Of a DNA stretch of 64,000 nt, positions 1 to 10,549 are shown piece by piece. The position numbers and the translations under genes are program-made. The stretch's first letter is position 1; every line of letters starts with the position of its first letter. Source of the DNA: Hepsetus odoe (lineage: Eukaryota; Chordata; Actinopteri; Characiformes; Hepsetidae). The stretch covers positions 1-64,000 of the forward strand of contig CM029372.1 in the NCBI GenBank assembly GCA_017165825.1. Direction: 5' to 3'. The notes under the pieces were generated by a model. That model was not told the DNA's origin. It saw nothing but the letters and a program-made list of their open reading frames with translations, and did no database searches.

Positions 1-2413
1 GCGCCAGAAAGTGAAAACAATTGCAAAATACTTAAACTGGTTTAAAAGCCTCTGTGCGAGCTCTAAGCGCTGGAAACGCTTTGTTGCGGCATATTGGCTC
101 AACGCAGCAAGTTTACTTCATAGAGAGAGAATGTTGAAACACAAGCTATTTTTCTAGTTAATAATGATGAAAACAAACTAAAAATACAATTGCAGACTCA
201 ATTTAAAAGGTTATCACGTTGGGAGCTCCAGAAAGTGAAAACAATTGCAAAACACTCCTAACTTTGTTTAAAAGCCTCTGTGCCTGCTCTATGCGCTGGA
301 AACGCTGATTTGCGACATATCGCCTCTAAGCAGCAAGTTCATTTCATGGAGAGAGAATGTTAAAACACAAGCTTAATGTCGTTCAAAATGATGAAAATAT
401 ACTAAAAATGCAATTGCAGACTCAATTTAACAGGTTGTCACTTTGGCAGTGCCAGAAAGTGAAAACAATTGCAAACACTCATAACTTGGTTTGAAAGCCT
501 CTGTGCGAGCTGTAAGCACTGGAAAGGCTTTTTTGCGGCATGTCGCCTCGAAGCAGCAAGTTTACTTCATGGAGAGAGAATGCTGAAACACAAGTTTCAT
601 GTCTTGTTAATAATGATAAAAACATACTACAAATGTACTTTCAAACTCAATTTTACAGGGTATCACGTCTGGAGGGCCAGAAAGTGAAAAACAACTGAAA
701 ACTCCTTTAACTTGGTTTCAAAGCCTCTGTGCGAGCTCTTTGCACTGGAAACGTGTTTTTGCAGCATATCTCCCCAAAGCAGCAAGTGTACTTAATGGAG
801 GGAGAATGTTGAAACACAGGCTTTATATATTCTTAATAATGAAAACAACATACTAAAAATGCAATTGCAGTTTCAGTTTAACAGGTCATCAAGTCGGGAG
901 CGCCAGAAAGTGAAAACAATTGCAAGACACTTATTACTTAGTTTAAAAGCCTATGTGTGAGCTCTAAGCGCTGGAAATGCTTGTTTGCGGCATATTGGCT
1001 CCATGCGGAATGTTTACTTTATAGAGAGAGAATGTTGAAAAACAAGCTTTTTTTGTTGTTAATAATTATGAAAAGAAACTAAAAATGCAAGTGCAGACTC
1101 AGTTTAACAGGTCGTCACGTCGGGAGCGACAGAAAGTGACAACAATTGCAAAACATAACTTGGTTTAAAAGCCTCAGTGTGAGCTCTATGCGCTGGAACT
1201 GCTGTTTTGCTGCATATCGCCTAGAAGCAGCAAGTTAACTTCATGGAGAGAGAATGCTGAAACACAAGCTTCTTGTCTTGTTAATAATGTTGGAAACATG
1301 CTAAAAATGTAATTGCAGACTCAATTTAACAGGTTAAAACGTCAGGAGAGCCAGAAAGTGAACACAATTGAAAAACTCTTATAACTTGGTTTGAAAGCCT
1401 CTGTGTGAGCTGTAAGTGCTGGAAACGCTGTTTTGCTGCAGATTGGCTCAAAGCAGCAAGTTTATTTCATAGAGAGAGAGAGTGTTGAAACAAGCTGTTT
1501 TTCTTGTTAATAATGATAGCAGCAAGTTAACTTCATGGAGCGAGAATGCTGAAACACAAGCTTCTTGTCTTGTTAATAATGATGAAAACAAACTAAGAAG
1601 GCAATTGCAGACTCAGTTTAACAGGTCGCCACGTCGGGAGACACAGAAAGTGAAAACAATTGAAAAATTCCTATAACTTGGTTTAAAAGCCTCTGTGTGA
1701 GCTCTAAGCGCTGGAAACACTTTATTGCGGCATATTGGCTCAAAGCAGCATGTTCACGTTACAGAGCGAGAATGTTGAAAAACAAGCTTTATTTGTTGTT
1801 AATAATGATGAAAACATACTAAAAATGCAATTGCAGGCTCAGTTTAACAGGTCATCACGTCGGGAGCGTGATTGGCTCAAAGCAGCATGTTTACTTTATA
1901 GGGAGAGAATGTTGAAAAACAAGCTTTGTTTGTTGTTGATAATGATGAAAACATACAAAAATGTAATTGCAGACTCAGTTTAACAGGTCATCACGTTGGG
2001 AGCTCCAGAATTGCAAAACACTTATCACTTGGTTGAAACGCCTCTGTGTGAGCTCTAAGCGCTGGAAACGCTTTTTTGCGTCACATTGGCTCAAAGCAGC
2101 ATGTTTCCTTTATAGAGAGAGAATTTTGAAAAACACGCTTTATTTGTTTTTAAAAATGATGAAAACATACAAAAAACAGACTCAGTTTAAATTGAAAAAC
2201 ATATACTTGGTTTAAATGGCCCCTGTGCTTACTCCAAGCGCTGGAAACGCTCTATTGTAGCATATTGGTTTCTTGCAGCAAGTTTAAGGCATAGAAAGAG
2301 AAAAAGCAAAAAACATGCTATATTCAATGTTCATTATGATGACCACATGCTAAAAATGCAATTGCAGACTCAATTTAACAGGTAATCACGTCAGGAGTGC
2401 CAAGAAAATGAAA
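1..2413 (+). repeat. Tandem satellite, about 225-bp unit, roughly ten units
   Basis: The marker CCAGAAAGTGAAAACAATTG (or a close variant) recurs near 1, 226, 451, 676, 902, 1127, 1350 and 1641, then in shortened units near 1868 and 2001. The period is about 225 bp. Each unit also holds GGTTTAAAAGCC, a small hairpin AGCGCTGGAAACGCT, an AGCAGCAAGTTTA stretch and a CAATTTAACAGGTTATCACG stretch. Units differ by many substitutions, so the array is old and not homogenised. Short open frames here are only satellite read-through. The same unit reappears at 9566, 19916, 23095, 47013 and 48276, so this is the substrate into which most other elements landed. Confidence 0.92.
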
Positions 2414-2561
2414 ACCTCCAAATAAGTGTGGTGCCCACTCCAGCTCCTCTCCCTCAGGGGAATTGTAGAAAGAGGGGCCAAAATGGCACGTATGCACTTA
2501 TATATATGGAACGAAATATACATTTAAAACAGAGTATACATTTAAGCACGTTTTGACCTAC

Positions 2562-2837
2562 CTGACAGTACATAACAGAAACATACACCTCCAAATAAGT
2601 GTGGCGCCCACTCCAGCTCCTCTCCCTCAGGGGAATTGTAGAAAGAGGGAGGGGACAAATAGAGATCCCAAGTTTATCGGGGCTTACCACCGAAGAAGAA
2701 AAAGGGATCAGGAGTGGCTGTAATTAATAATAAGCGCCGCTACAGGTTTGGTGGTCCTCACCATCAGGTAGAACAAAAACTGCTTAGGACCTAACAGATG
2801 TTATGTAATTATGACCATACAATTTAACCTGGTTACA
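2562..2837 (-). repeat. 3' LTR of the gypsy element, truncated
   Basis: The 276 bp here align with 9290-9565, sharing CTGACAGTAC at one end and AACCTGGTTACA at the other. The remaining 73 bp found in the 5' LTR (9217-9289) are absent. To the left, 2414-2478 repeats the stretch also at 2587-2654 (ACCTCCAAATAAGTGTGG onward), separated by AT-rich sequence. The terminus was therefore rearranged rather than simply cut. Confidence 0.85.
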
Positions 2838-3678
2838 TTCACCCCCCAGGAATTACACAAAATCCCAAAAGGTCCCCAGAATAAAGAAACCAAAAAAAAA
2901 ACAAACATACCCATAAATACACTGGCCACAAACAAATTTACTTCACAGATACAATGAATTTTATCAGCAATGATGCTTCCACCAAAGAGGATAAGAGGCC
3001 GGGGACCTGCTTGGTGCCTAGCAGAATCCCAGAACACTCTGTAGATAAAATGGGGTGCCTTTTACACCACACTACCTGGCCATAAAACCACAAAACAATC
3101 AGTTCTCACAGGCTGATTAAAAAAAAGATCCTGTGACTGAATTATACAGTCAGTCATTTTCTGCCGCTTGTCCCAAGCGGGGTCGCAGGGGGGTGCTGGA
3201 GTCCATCCCAGCTCACACAGGGCAAAGGACAGGGGACACACCCTGGACAGGTCGCCAGCCCATCACAGCTGAATTATACAGCTCTGCATCCACTTCTCCA
3301 GGTTCAGGAGAATGCAAAATATGGGACTGAGACTCAGCAGGGGAGTCTGGGGAGGCAACAGCCAGTCCACCCAGGTCAGGCGCACTCATCACTGGCAGGG
3401 TCCGCTGAACGGCATCCATGTCCGGGTCCATGGTGGACAGCTGATGCATCCATGATAGCGTACGGTCATCACTCCCACTGATGCAGGAGACAGAATCAAC
3501 AGTACGGGTGTCGGCTGTTGCAGCGCCTGTGTTCACAAATGACGCCATAGACCCATGCAGATCAGACTCAAGGGGGTCACTGACTACACTTCCAGCAGGT
3601 TGGGTGGCGTCTTCATCCAATGACATACCCACGGGCAGAAAGTTAACTTGCAAAAGCAGGTTGCAATGCACCACACGC
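2838..3678 (-). other. Gypsy 3' non-coding region
   Basis: Sequence between integrase and the 3' LTR. It begins with a polypurine tract on the minus strand (GGGGGGTGAA next to the LTR TGTAACC). A short retroposon sits at 3150-3268. The open frame on the minus strand at 3213-3674 continues past integrase and probably contains the degraded integrase tail, since it reads a fish-gypsy-like phrase near its start (LLLQVNFLPVG). Otherwise nothing is recognised. Confidence 0.55.
3150..3268 (+). mobile_element. Short retroposed LINE-tail or SINE-like unit with 13-bp target duplication
   Basis: A 119-bp insert (CATTTTCTGCCGCTTG... to ...GGACAGGTCGCCAGCC) is flanked by identical copies of CTGAATTATACAG at 3137-3149 and 3269-3281. 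The same unit occurs at 58132-58242 with a different flanking duplication. The duplications show both were separate retroposition events. The sequence resembles the widespread 3' tails of fish RTE/L2-type LINEs; the exact family is not determined. Confidence 0.8.
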
Positions 3679-6660
3679 TCATATAGTAGTGGACTTGGAG
3701 TAGTGGACTTGGAACCTGCCCTTCATATCTACCGCATCAGAGATCGAGAAGGCTCTATCTCTGATGTGGTAGATTTGAAGGGTAGGTTCCAAGTCCACTA
3801 CTGTGTAGACAGCAGGCTCCCATTTGTCGGAGAGTTTCCGTTTACCTCCAGCTCCCTTGTTCGCCACCAACACCTGGTCACCCAAGGAAAGGGGCAGTCC
3901 CTTAGCCTTTTTGTTGTATTGGGCAGACTGGTGTTTCTGCTCCACTGAGCTGTGTTCCTGGGCCAGGAGCATGGCAGAGCGCAGGTCATCCATCAGTGAC
4001 GTGACATAGGTATCGTAGTCAAAAATGGTGTCATCATGAAGGACGTTCTGGAACATGAGGTAAACTGGCAACCTGGGGACCCTCCCAAACATCAGGTAGA
4101 ATGGTGCAAAGCCTGTGGTCTCATGTGCAGTACAGTTGTACACAAAGGTCATGGACTGAATTGGTACCATTCTATGGTACCATTCCCCATAGGTGTGCGA
4201 TTTGTCAACACCGCTCAACAACAGAAGCTCTGCAAGCAGCTCACTCTCAAAATTAGCTCCCTGGTCAGAGTGAATGCGCTGAGGGAAGCCATACACACAG
4301 AAGAATCCATCCCAGAGCTTTAAGCAACTCCCTTGGCTGTCTGGTCTTTACATTGGAATGCATGTGCCAACTTCGTGAAGTGATCAGTAATCACTAGGAC
4401 ATTCACAGATTTGTTGTTGTTGTCCTCAGCTGACCAGAAGTCTATGCACACAAGTTCCAATGGAGCACTGGTCTTAATACTCTCCAAAGGGGCTCTAGCT
4501 GCTAGCTCTGGGGTTTTGCTGAGGATACACCTGTGACAGTGTTTCACATGATTGCACACATCCTTCTCCATTTTATACCAGAAGAAACGCTGACGAGCTA
4601 AGGAGAGTGTGCGGGGTTGACCTTGATGACCAGCATGGTCATGAACCCCGGACAGCACCATTTGTTTTAAGGAGTCAGGCACCACAAACTGAAATCTTTT
4701 GTGTTTGGTCAGGGGGTCTTTTACAACTCTGTAGAGGATGCCATTAAGAAACGTGAGCTTATCCCATTGCCTCAGAAGCCTCAGTGTATGTCGGTTCTCA
4801 TTGTACCACTTACGCCTGGAGGGCCTGCGCTTGCATTCAGCATAGTGGGCAACCCTAGAGATTACAGTGTCTCCTGTTTGGTGAGACAGGAGATCAGCAT
4901 GGGACATCGCATGAGATGGATCGCAAGCAGGTGAACTGATGGAGGTTAGGTGACCAGCGAGGAATGTTGCACGCTGGCGAGAAGCAGACTCCCACTCGCT
5001 GATGGAGGACATAAGGGAGGAGACATCATCCGTCGACACATTAGTAGCAGCAGAGACAGGGGTGCTGGGTATCATCCGTCAACACAGATACATTAGTAGC
5101 AGCAGAGACAGTGGTGCTGTGTATTGACTGAGGTTGGCAAGTCAACCAGAAGGCATCTTGAATGCTGGCATCCTTCACATCACAGACTTGACTTGCTTTA
5201 ACAACCCAGAGTAGGGCTCTGATAGGAGGCGTTGGGCCAATGGTTTCACAAATGGGTCCCTACTTAGGGTGTCTGCCACGATGTTCAGCCTCCCAGGAAC
5301 ATATTTGATCTCAAAGCAGTATGGAGCAAGCTTAGAGACCCAGCGCTGCTCACAGGCGTCCAGCTTTGGCTTAGTCATGATGTATGTGAGAGGAATGTTA
5401 TCAGTCCAGACAGTGAACTGATGACCCTTAAGCCAGTGACTGAACCTATCACACACAGCCCACTTCAGATCCAAAAATTCAAGTCTGTGTGCTGGATATT
5501 TGGCTTGGCTGTGGCTGAGAGACTTACTAGTCTTGGGATTACTTACTTGCTCTCTCCTCACCAGCTGGTACCTGGGATAAAGCAGCCCCTAGGCCATCCA
5601 TGGAAGCATCGGTGGAAAGGATAAATGACCTCTCAAAAGCAGGATGAGCCAGCACCACACAGTTGAGGAGTTCACTCTTGAGTTCCTCAAATGCCTTCTC
5701 ACAAGCTCCCGAAAGGTTCAGAGTTTCCCTCGCCCATGCCAGCCTTTAGTCCTCCTTTTCTGACCAGCTGTCATAGCAAAGAGTGGCTTTGCAACACGAG
5801 AGAATCCTGGAATGAAATGCTGGTAAAACATCACCATGCCAAGGAAGGATCTTCCGGAAACTGGTGATATTCCCCATTTTATCCTGATTGACCGAAACAC
5901 CGTCAGCATCCACTACATGACCCAGAAATCTCACAGAGCGCCTGAGAAAATAAAATTTTTTCTGTGCCAGCTTCAGACTCTTGGCTCTCAGGCGGGAGGA
6001 AATGATCTCCAGTCGTTTTAGGGACTCCTCCTCTGAAGGTGCAAAAACCTGCAAGTCATCAAGATAGCATAACATACCAAATATGCTGAGCATCATCCAC
6101 ATAAAGGAAGCTGGACTGTTGCATAGGCCTTGGGGAAGTCTGTTATGTACAGGCCAAGGTGTAGTGAAGGCCATGTTATCGCCTGTCAGACATTGTGGGG
6201 ACATTGTAAAATGCTGAGGCGAGGTCCATGGTGGTGAAGAAGGCATTTCCACCAAGGTCAGCCTGATGGGGTAGCGGGTGAGCATCCTTAACAGTTTTGG
6301 TGTTGAGCCAGCAGAAGTCAGTGCATATCCTTAAGTCCCCTGACTTCTTCCAGACCATCACCAGTGGCGATGCATATTCACTGATGGACTTCCTAATGAT
6401 GCCCTTCATCTCCTTGTCTGACAGCATCTCTCTCAACTTATGACAGTGGGCCGGAGGGACTCTGCGGTATGGAAGCCTGAAAGGACAGTTGTCAGTAAGG
6501 TGGATATGATGGACAAAATCCTTCACCTCCCCACAGTCCAGCTTGTCTTTAGAGAACACATCTTGGTAAGTCAACACAAGTTCGGTCAATTTTCTCCTCC
6601 ACTCATCTGACACTTCACAGGCCTCAGTGTCAATATCTGCCAACCCACAGTCTTTAAGGA
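3679..6660 (-). pseudogene. pol: Gypsy pol remnant: RT, RNase H, integrase
   Basis: Read on the minus strand. 6643-6176 gives the start of RT, including VWKKSGDLRICTDFCWLN and a FFTTMDLASAF catalytic-Asp region. The YLDD active site follows at about 6055-6069 in another frame. 5561-5175 is RNase H (HQFTVWTDNIPLTYI, then VPGRLNIVADTLSR). 5075-4320 is the integrase zinc-binding domain (H...H...CNHVKHCHRC) and the first core Asp (VCIDFW). 4296-3679 holds the second Asp (RIHSDQGANFE) and the tail. The stretch that should carry the third acidic residue is replaced by an unrelated short join (TYGEWYHRM). Several frameshifts separate these blocks and no protease precedes RT, so it cannot make a working polyprotein. 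Confidence 0.9.
3699..3802. repeat. Long imperfect hairpin inside gypsy integrase tail
   Basis: Arms 3699-3742 and 3759-3802 are 44 nt each, inverted, with about three mismatches; the loop is 16 nt. Both arms encode the same integrase-tail phrase (VDLEPxLxIYxIRD) in opposite directions, so one arm is an inverted copy of the other. This is the product expected of a fold-back template switch during DNA synthesis. Confidence 0.85.
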
Positions 6661-6852
6661 GCTGTACCGAAGCAGGCTCAGTGCTTGATGAGGGGGTGGA
6701 ACTAGTATGCTGGTCACTCAGCTTTTTGCAGAGACCCTGAGCGATGGGCAGGTCCTCTACAGCAGCACAAGGGAAGACGTCAGCTCTGGCTAGTTTAAAG
6801 TAGCATTGGTGGGAGAAGGCACTGATCTGTGCAGGATTTGGTGGGTCCTAGG

Positions 6853-7830
6853 ACATTCACACATAATGTGTCCAAGATCAAAGCAGTTGTGGCATAACCT
6901 GTAAAATCTACAGTGCGCATGGGTCATGTGGTCATATGAGCCTCAAACTCTACATGTCAGACGATGAGCACTGTGATGGCTATGAGGACGTCTAGGCTGT
7001 GGGGGACCCTTAGGACTTGTGGCTAGCAATGCAGTGCATAGTGACAGAACTTTGTCAAACATCACTACCATCTGTTGAGTACCTGGCTCAGCTGCTGGAG
7101 GGCTGGAAACTGAAGGGGATGGGAGTGTGACGTGATCAAGAGACCAGGGAGGAGAAACAGAGGGCTTATGGTTAGGGGTAGGACCGTGAGTTCCTGAAAC
7201 AGCTAGGGTAGCACTGGAGTGTGACTGGCAGTGAACAGCAACAGGACGCTGATATGGCTCGGTCAAACATTCTGTATTTCCTCACATAGCTGTCTAGATG
7301 GTTCTGAACCTCAGCTGCAGTCCACTCCTCAGGAGCCTTCAGATGGAAAGACAAAGTAAGACTGGGATCAGGACAGTGATTAATAAACATACCGACAACT
7401 TCATTGCTGGGGTCTTCAACCAGCTTTCCTCTTCTGCGGAGACACTCATCAGCAGCATCAATAGACTTGTTCAAACGGATCCAGTAGTCCATGGCATTCT
7501 CACCAGTCCGTGGCACGGTGTTGTAGAAGTCTTTCATTGGCATTCTTGAATATGTCAAGTCAGTGAAATTACATTTCAGTATGTCAAACGCTGCAGCAAT
7601 AAGCTCATTTCCACTTAACTCAGGACAGCAGCGAAGTGACACCTAGACCATATCTCTGGCTTTGCCGCTCAGTCTAGACATTAACAGGGCAAACATGTCT
7701 TCATATGTGCCACAGTTAATTCTGTGCAGATAGCATCTCATCATGTCCTCCCATTTGTCGATGGGGAATAAATCTGTGTGGTCACCCTTGAACTATGGTG
7801 GAGCTTTGGTATCTGCCTGAACGACAACCT
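6853..7830 (-). pseudogene. gag: Gypsy gag remnant with zinc knuckle
   Basis: The minus strand from about 7830 reads a capsid-like sequence that crosses an in-frame stop near 7644 and continues at 7642-7172 (conserved blocks DFYNTVPRTGENAMDYWIRL and FHLKAPEEWTAAEVQNHLDS). A CX2CX4HX4C zinc knuckle (CHNCFDLGHIMCEC) lies at 6853-6894. The blocks are characteristic of fish gypsy Gag. A proline- and serine-rich linker (7266-6943) follows in a shifted frame. At least two frameshifts and one stop break it. Confidence 0.82.
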
Positions 7831-8550
7831 TTAGCTGGGACTGGTCACCGCAACTGGAGAGTACCTTCTGGGCAGGCTGTGGCTGAGTGAGGACTGGCTG
7901 GTGCACGGGGTTAATGGAGGATGTAATATTTTCCCCAATTTGCTTTGCCAAATCAGCAATCAAATCACCCAGTACTGACAGCCTGAGTGGGTGTGTGGTG
8001 CTTCTGAGTGACTGCCGTGGAACTGGCTGCAGGTACTAGTGCCGAGTGCATCGCTGACTGGTCTACTGTGTGGATACCAACACCGGGGATACTGACCTAC
8101 CCCTCCCAAAACACAGTGAAGCAATCTGACGACCCCTCCCCAAACCAGGAGTCACATTGTTCCCCACACAGCATCATTCAGGCATAGCATTACCCACTGA
8201 ATCCTCACCAGACATAGTGAACCAAGGAGGATATTACCATACAACAGTGAGAAATACACTTTACAAAAAAAAAGAAAAACTCAGGTTTGTCTACCAATTC
8301 CCGCCAACAACATCGTACATACCTACATACATATCAACAATATGTACGGTGTAACCCAAGTGGGGTGTTTTTTTCAGTTTTTTTTTTTTTTGCCCTTTAA
8401 CCTGGTAGTGAGAGCGCGGCCTGCGAGTCAAGACCCAGCGCACTGCTCACAACCAGCCTCGTGACACAAATCAAAACAACCTGAGAGTCAGAGCGCAGCG
8501 GGGGGCAGAAGCAGCAGCAGCGGAGGAGCGGAGAGATCTCCGAGTCGCTA
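7831..8550 (-). other. Gypsy 5' leader, upstream part
   Basis: Non-coding or badly degraded sequence between gag and the MITE. It includes a T-run at 8366-8390 and a GC-rich GCAGCAGCAGCGG stretch near 8505-8525. No start codon could be chosen for gag. Confidence 0.5.
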
Positions 8551-8552
8551 TT

Positions 8553-9190
8553 GCCCCTTTTCCACTGCTCTGGTTCCCGTGCCGGTTCCCGATTTTGTAA
8601 CCAGGGTGCGCTTTTCCACAGACCAAAACTTAGCTGGTCTAGTAGTAAGAACCCGTGACGTCACGAGTGGTGGGCGGAGTAATAGTTAGCTTTAGAAGAG
8701 AAAACAGCGGAGAGCCAAAGTCCAGTAACGCGGAACGCGGACGAAATTAAAGCTCTTTTAGCAATATTGACGTCCACAGAGATTCAGCAAAAACTGGAAA
8801 GTGCACTGAGAAAGAATAAAGTTTTTGAGGAAATAAGGGAAGAACTAATTTCGTGATTTCGTCTTGAGCGTAATCGTTGTCCATGTCGATCTGTTTCAGC
8901 GGTAATAACACACTGAATAAGCTACTATAAGGATATATTATACTGAATACGCAATAAGGATACTGAATTAAATTGTCCAAGTCTGGAGAATAACCAGCAA
9001 CACAAACTGAGTTCGGCCAAGTTTGTTTCTGTTTAGTGGGCGTGGCCTGTGACGTATTATCATGCGGCTCCCGCTAAGCTCCTGACTAGTGGATATGCGG
9101 GCCGGTTCTCATTTGGTTCTGGCTGGTTCACTGGCCGAGCATCGGAACTGGCACCTGGCACCAGCACCAGTGTTGGGGAAAAGCGGTATA
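8553..9190. mobile_element. hAT-like MITE in the gypsy leader
   Basis: About 640 bp bounded by imperfect inverted ends: GCCCCTTTTCCACTGCTCTGG at the left, and sequence ending GTGTTGGGGAAAAGCGG at the right. The CTTTTCCACTG-type terminus is typical of non-autonomous fish hAT elements. It holds no transposase; the only open frame (8747-8980, minus) is unrelated and short. It separates the gypsy primer-binding site (about 9199-9216) from gag. No clean 8-bp duplication is visible, so the exact ends are approximate. Confidence 0.6.
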
Positions 9191-9198
9191 TGTGACGG

Positions 9199-9216
9199 GT
9201 CGAATGTCACCAAGTG
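9199..9216 (-). promoter_or_regulatory. Gypsy primer-binding site
   Basis: On the minus strand, the sequence directly after the LTR terminus (GGTTACA) reads CTTGGTGACATTCGACCC. Its TGG near the LTR boundary matches the CCA end of a tRNA; the tRNA itself is not identified. Confidence 0.6.
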
Positions 9217-9565
9217 TAACCGGTAAACTTCTGCGTTGTGTGAATTTTGGACACGACATGGGAGTCTCCTGGGGCTTTCTCCTTTTATTCTGACAGTACA
9301 CAACAGAAACATACACCTTTAAATAAGTTTGGTGCCCACTCCAGCTCCTCTCCCTCAGGGGAATTGTAGAAAGAGGGAGGGGACAAGGAGAGATTCCAAG
9401 TTTATTGGGGCTTACCACTGAAGAAGAAAAAGGGATCAGGAGTGGCGGTAATTAATAATAAGCGCCACTACAGGTTTGGAGGTCCTCACAGTCAGGTAGA
9501 GCAACTACTTTTTAGGGCCTAACAGATTTTGTATAATTATGACCATAAAATTTAACCTGGTTACA
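9217..9565 (-). repeat. 5' LTR of the gypsy element
   Basis: 349 bp with perfect terminal inversions TGTAACC...GGTTACA. A minus-strand AATAAA at about 9283 is the likely poly(A) signal. It aligns with the truncated 3' LTR at 2562-2837 with numerous differences, so the insertion is old. Confidence 0.88.
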
Positions 9566-9934
9566 CGTGCTCAAAGCGCTAGAAAGGCTCTTTTGTAGCA
9601 CATTGGCTCCAAGCAGCAAATTTACGGCATAGAAAGAACATGCTATATTCAATGTGTATCATGATGACCACATGCTAAAAATGCAATTGCAGACTCAATT
9701 TAACAGGTTATCATGTCAGGAGCAGCAGAAAATGAAAGCAATTGAAAAACATGTATGCTTTATTTAAAAGCCTCTTTGCGTACTTGAAGCGATGGAAACG
9801 CTTTTTTTGTAGCATACTAGCGCCAAGAAATGAAGACAATTGAACAATCAGGATACTTGGTTTAAAAGCTTCTATGCTTACTCCAGGCACTGGAAATGCT
9901 CTATTGTAGCATTGTGACTCCATAGTGATTGCCA
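9566..9934 (+). repeat. Satellite fragment
   Basis: Two broken units of the 225-bp satellite (CAAAGCGCTAGAAAGGC, AGCAGCAAATTTACGGCATAG, CAATTTAACAGGTTATCATG). It is the continuation of the array interrupted by the gypsy insertion. Confidence 0.85.
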
Positions 9935-10049
9935 CAGCGGATCAGCTGTCTCCATTTCTGGAGCTGTCCTCTGCATCTTCCTCCTTCTTACCACCTACAT
10001 GTCCTCTCTCACCACCTCCTCTTTGGTCTTCCTCTTCTCCTCTTTCCTG
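9935..10049 (-). mobile_element. RTE LINE 3' scrap
   Basis: Matches the 3' end of the RTE element at 20640-20810 (CCACAGCGGATCA, TCCTCTGCATCTTC, CCTCTTTGGTCTTCCTC). It abuts ERV1 at ATTTAATC (10050), exactly where the ERV1 polypurine tract and 3' LTR should be. Confidence 0.75.
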
Positions 10050-10549
10050 GGAGATTTAATCAACTTTTAATCTAACTATGTAATAGCGAGGCAAAATATG
10101 ACAACACTAGATTTTCTTACATCATTAACAATACACAACTCAGTAATTGATCAATTATTAATTGTTTTCTTCATTCAATATTAAACATTAATCATGATTA
10201 CTCATATTTAAGACTAAATCAAAACACTAAATCATGTTAAATCAACATCTCGATCACACACATTGAATCAAATCAAAATAAAAAACTATGCAAAGCAAAG
10301 CATAAAAATTTCAAAACTCCTCATCATCTTCATTGCTTGTAACATCATCATGATTATTAATTAATCATTAATGATTTTTTTTCATTGACAATTAGTACAC
10401 AGAATCTGTTTCAGCTCGATCATGATTACCTATAACCAAAATCAAATAAGATCAATTAAATCATTTTAGATCCAAATCATAATCACATCAAATCAAATCA
10501 TAACTGAATCACAGAAATGCAAAGAGCAAAGCTAAACATAAAAAGAGAT
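10050..10549 (-). other. ERV1 region between env and lost 3' LTR
   Basis: AT-rich non-coding DNA with repeated ATGATTAATG and GATTTGATT motifs. It aligns with ERV2 56070-56330 (for example the GATCGAGCTGAAACAGATTC stretch), so it is retroviral 3' sequence and not host DNA. Confidence 0.7.

Larger units (their letters stand above)
2414..9565 (-). mobile_element. Defective Ty3/gypsy LTR retrotransposon
   Basis: This is a minus-strand element with gag at 6853-7830, pol at 3679-6660, a 5' LTR at 9217-9565 and a damaged 3' LTR at 2562-2837. The domain order on the minus strand is gag, zinc knuckle, reverse transcriptase, RNase H, integrase, which is Ty3/gypsy order. A G-run just inside the 3' LTR (2838-2848) is a good polypurine tract. 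The element is dead: frameshifts occur throughout, the protease is not found between zinc knuckle and RT, and part of the integrase core is missing. Satellite lies on both sides. No target-site duplication can be read because the outer end of the 3' LTR is lost. Confidence 0.88.

Noticed and set aside
1..2413. CRISPR-like or protein-coding tandem array
   Set aside because: The repeat unit is about 225 bp with no short direct repeats and variable spacers; the small frames are not conserved between units. It is a eukaryotic satellite.
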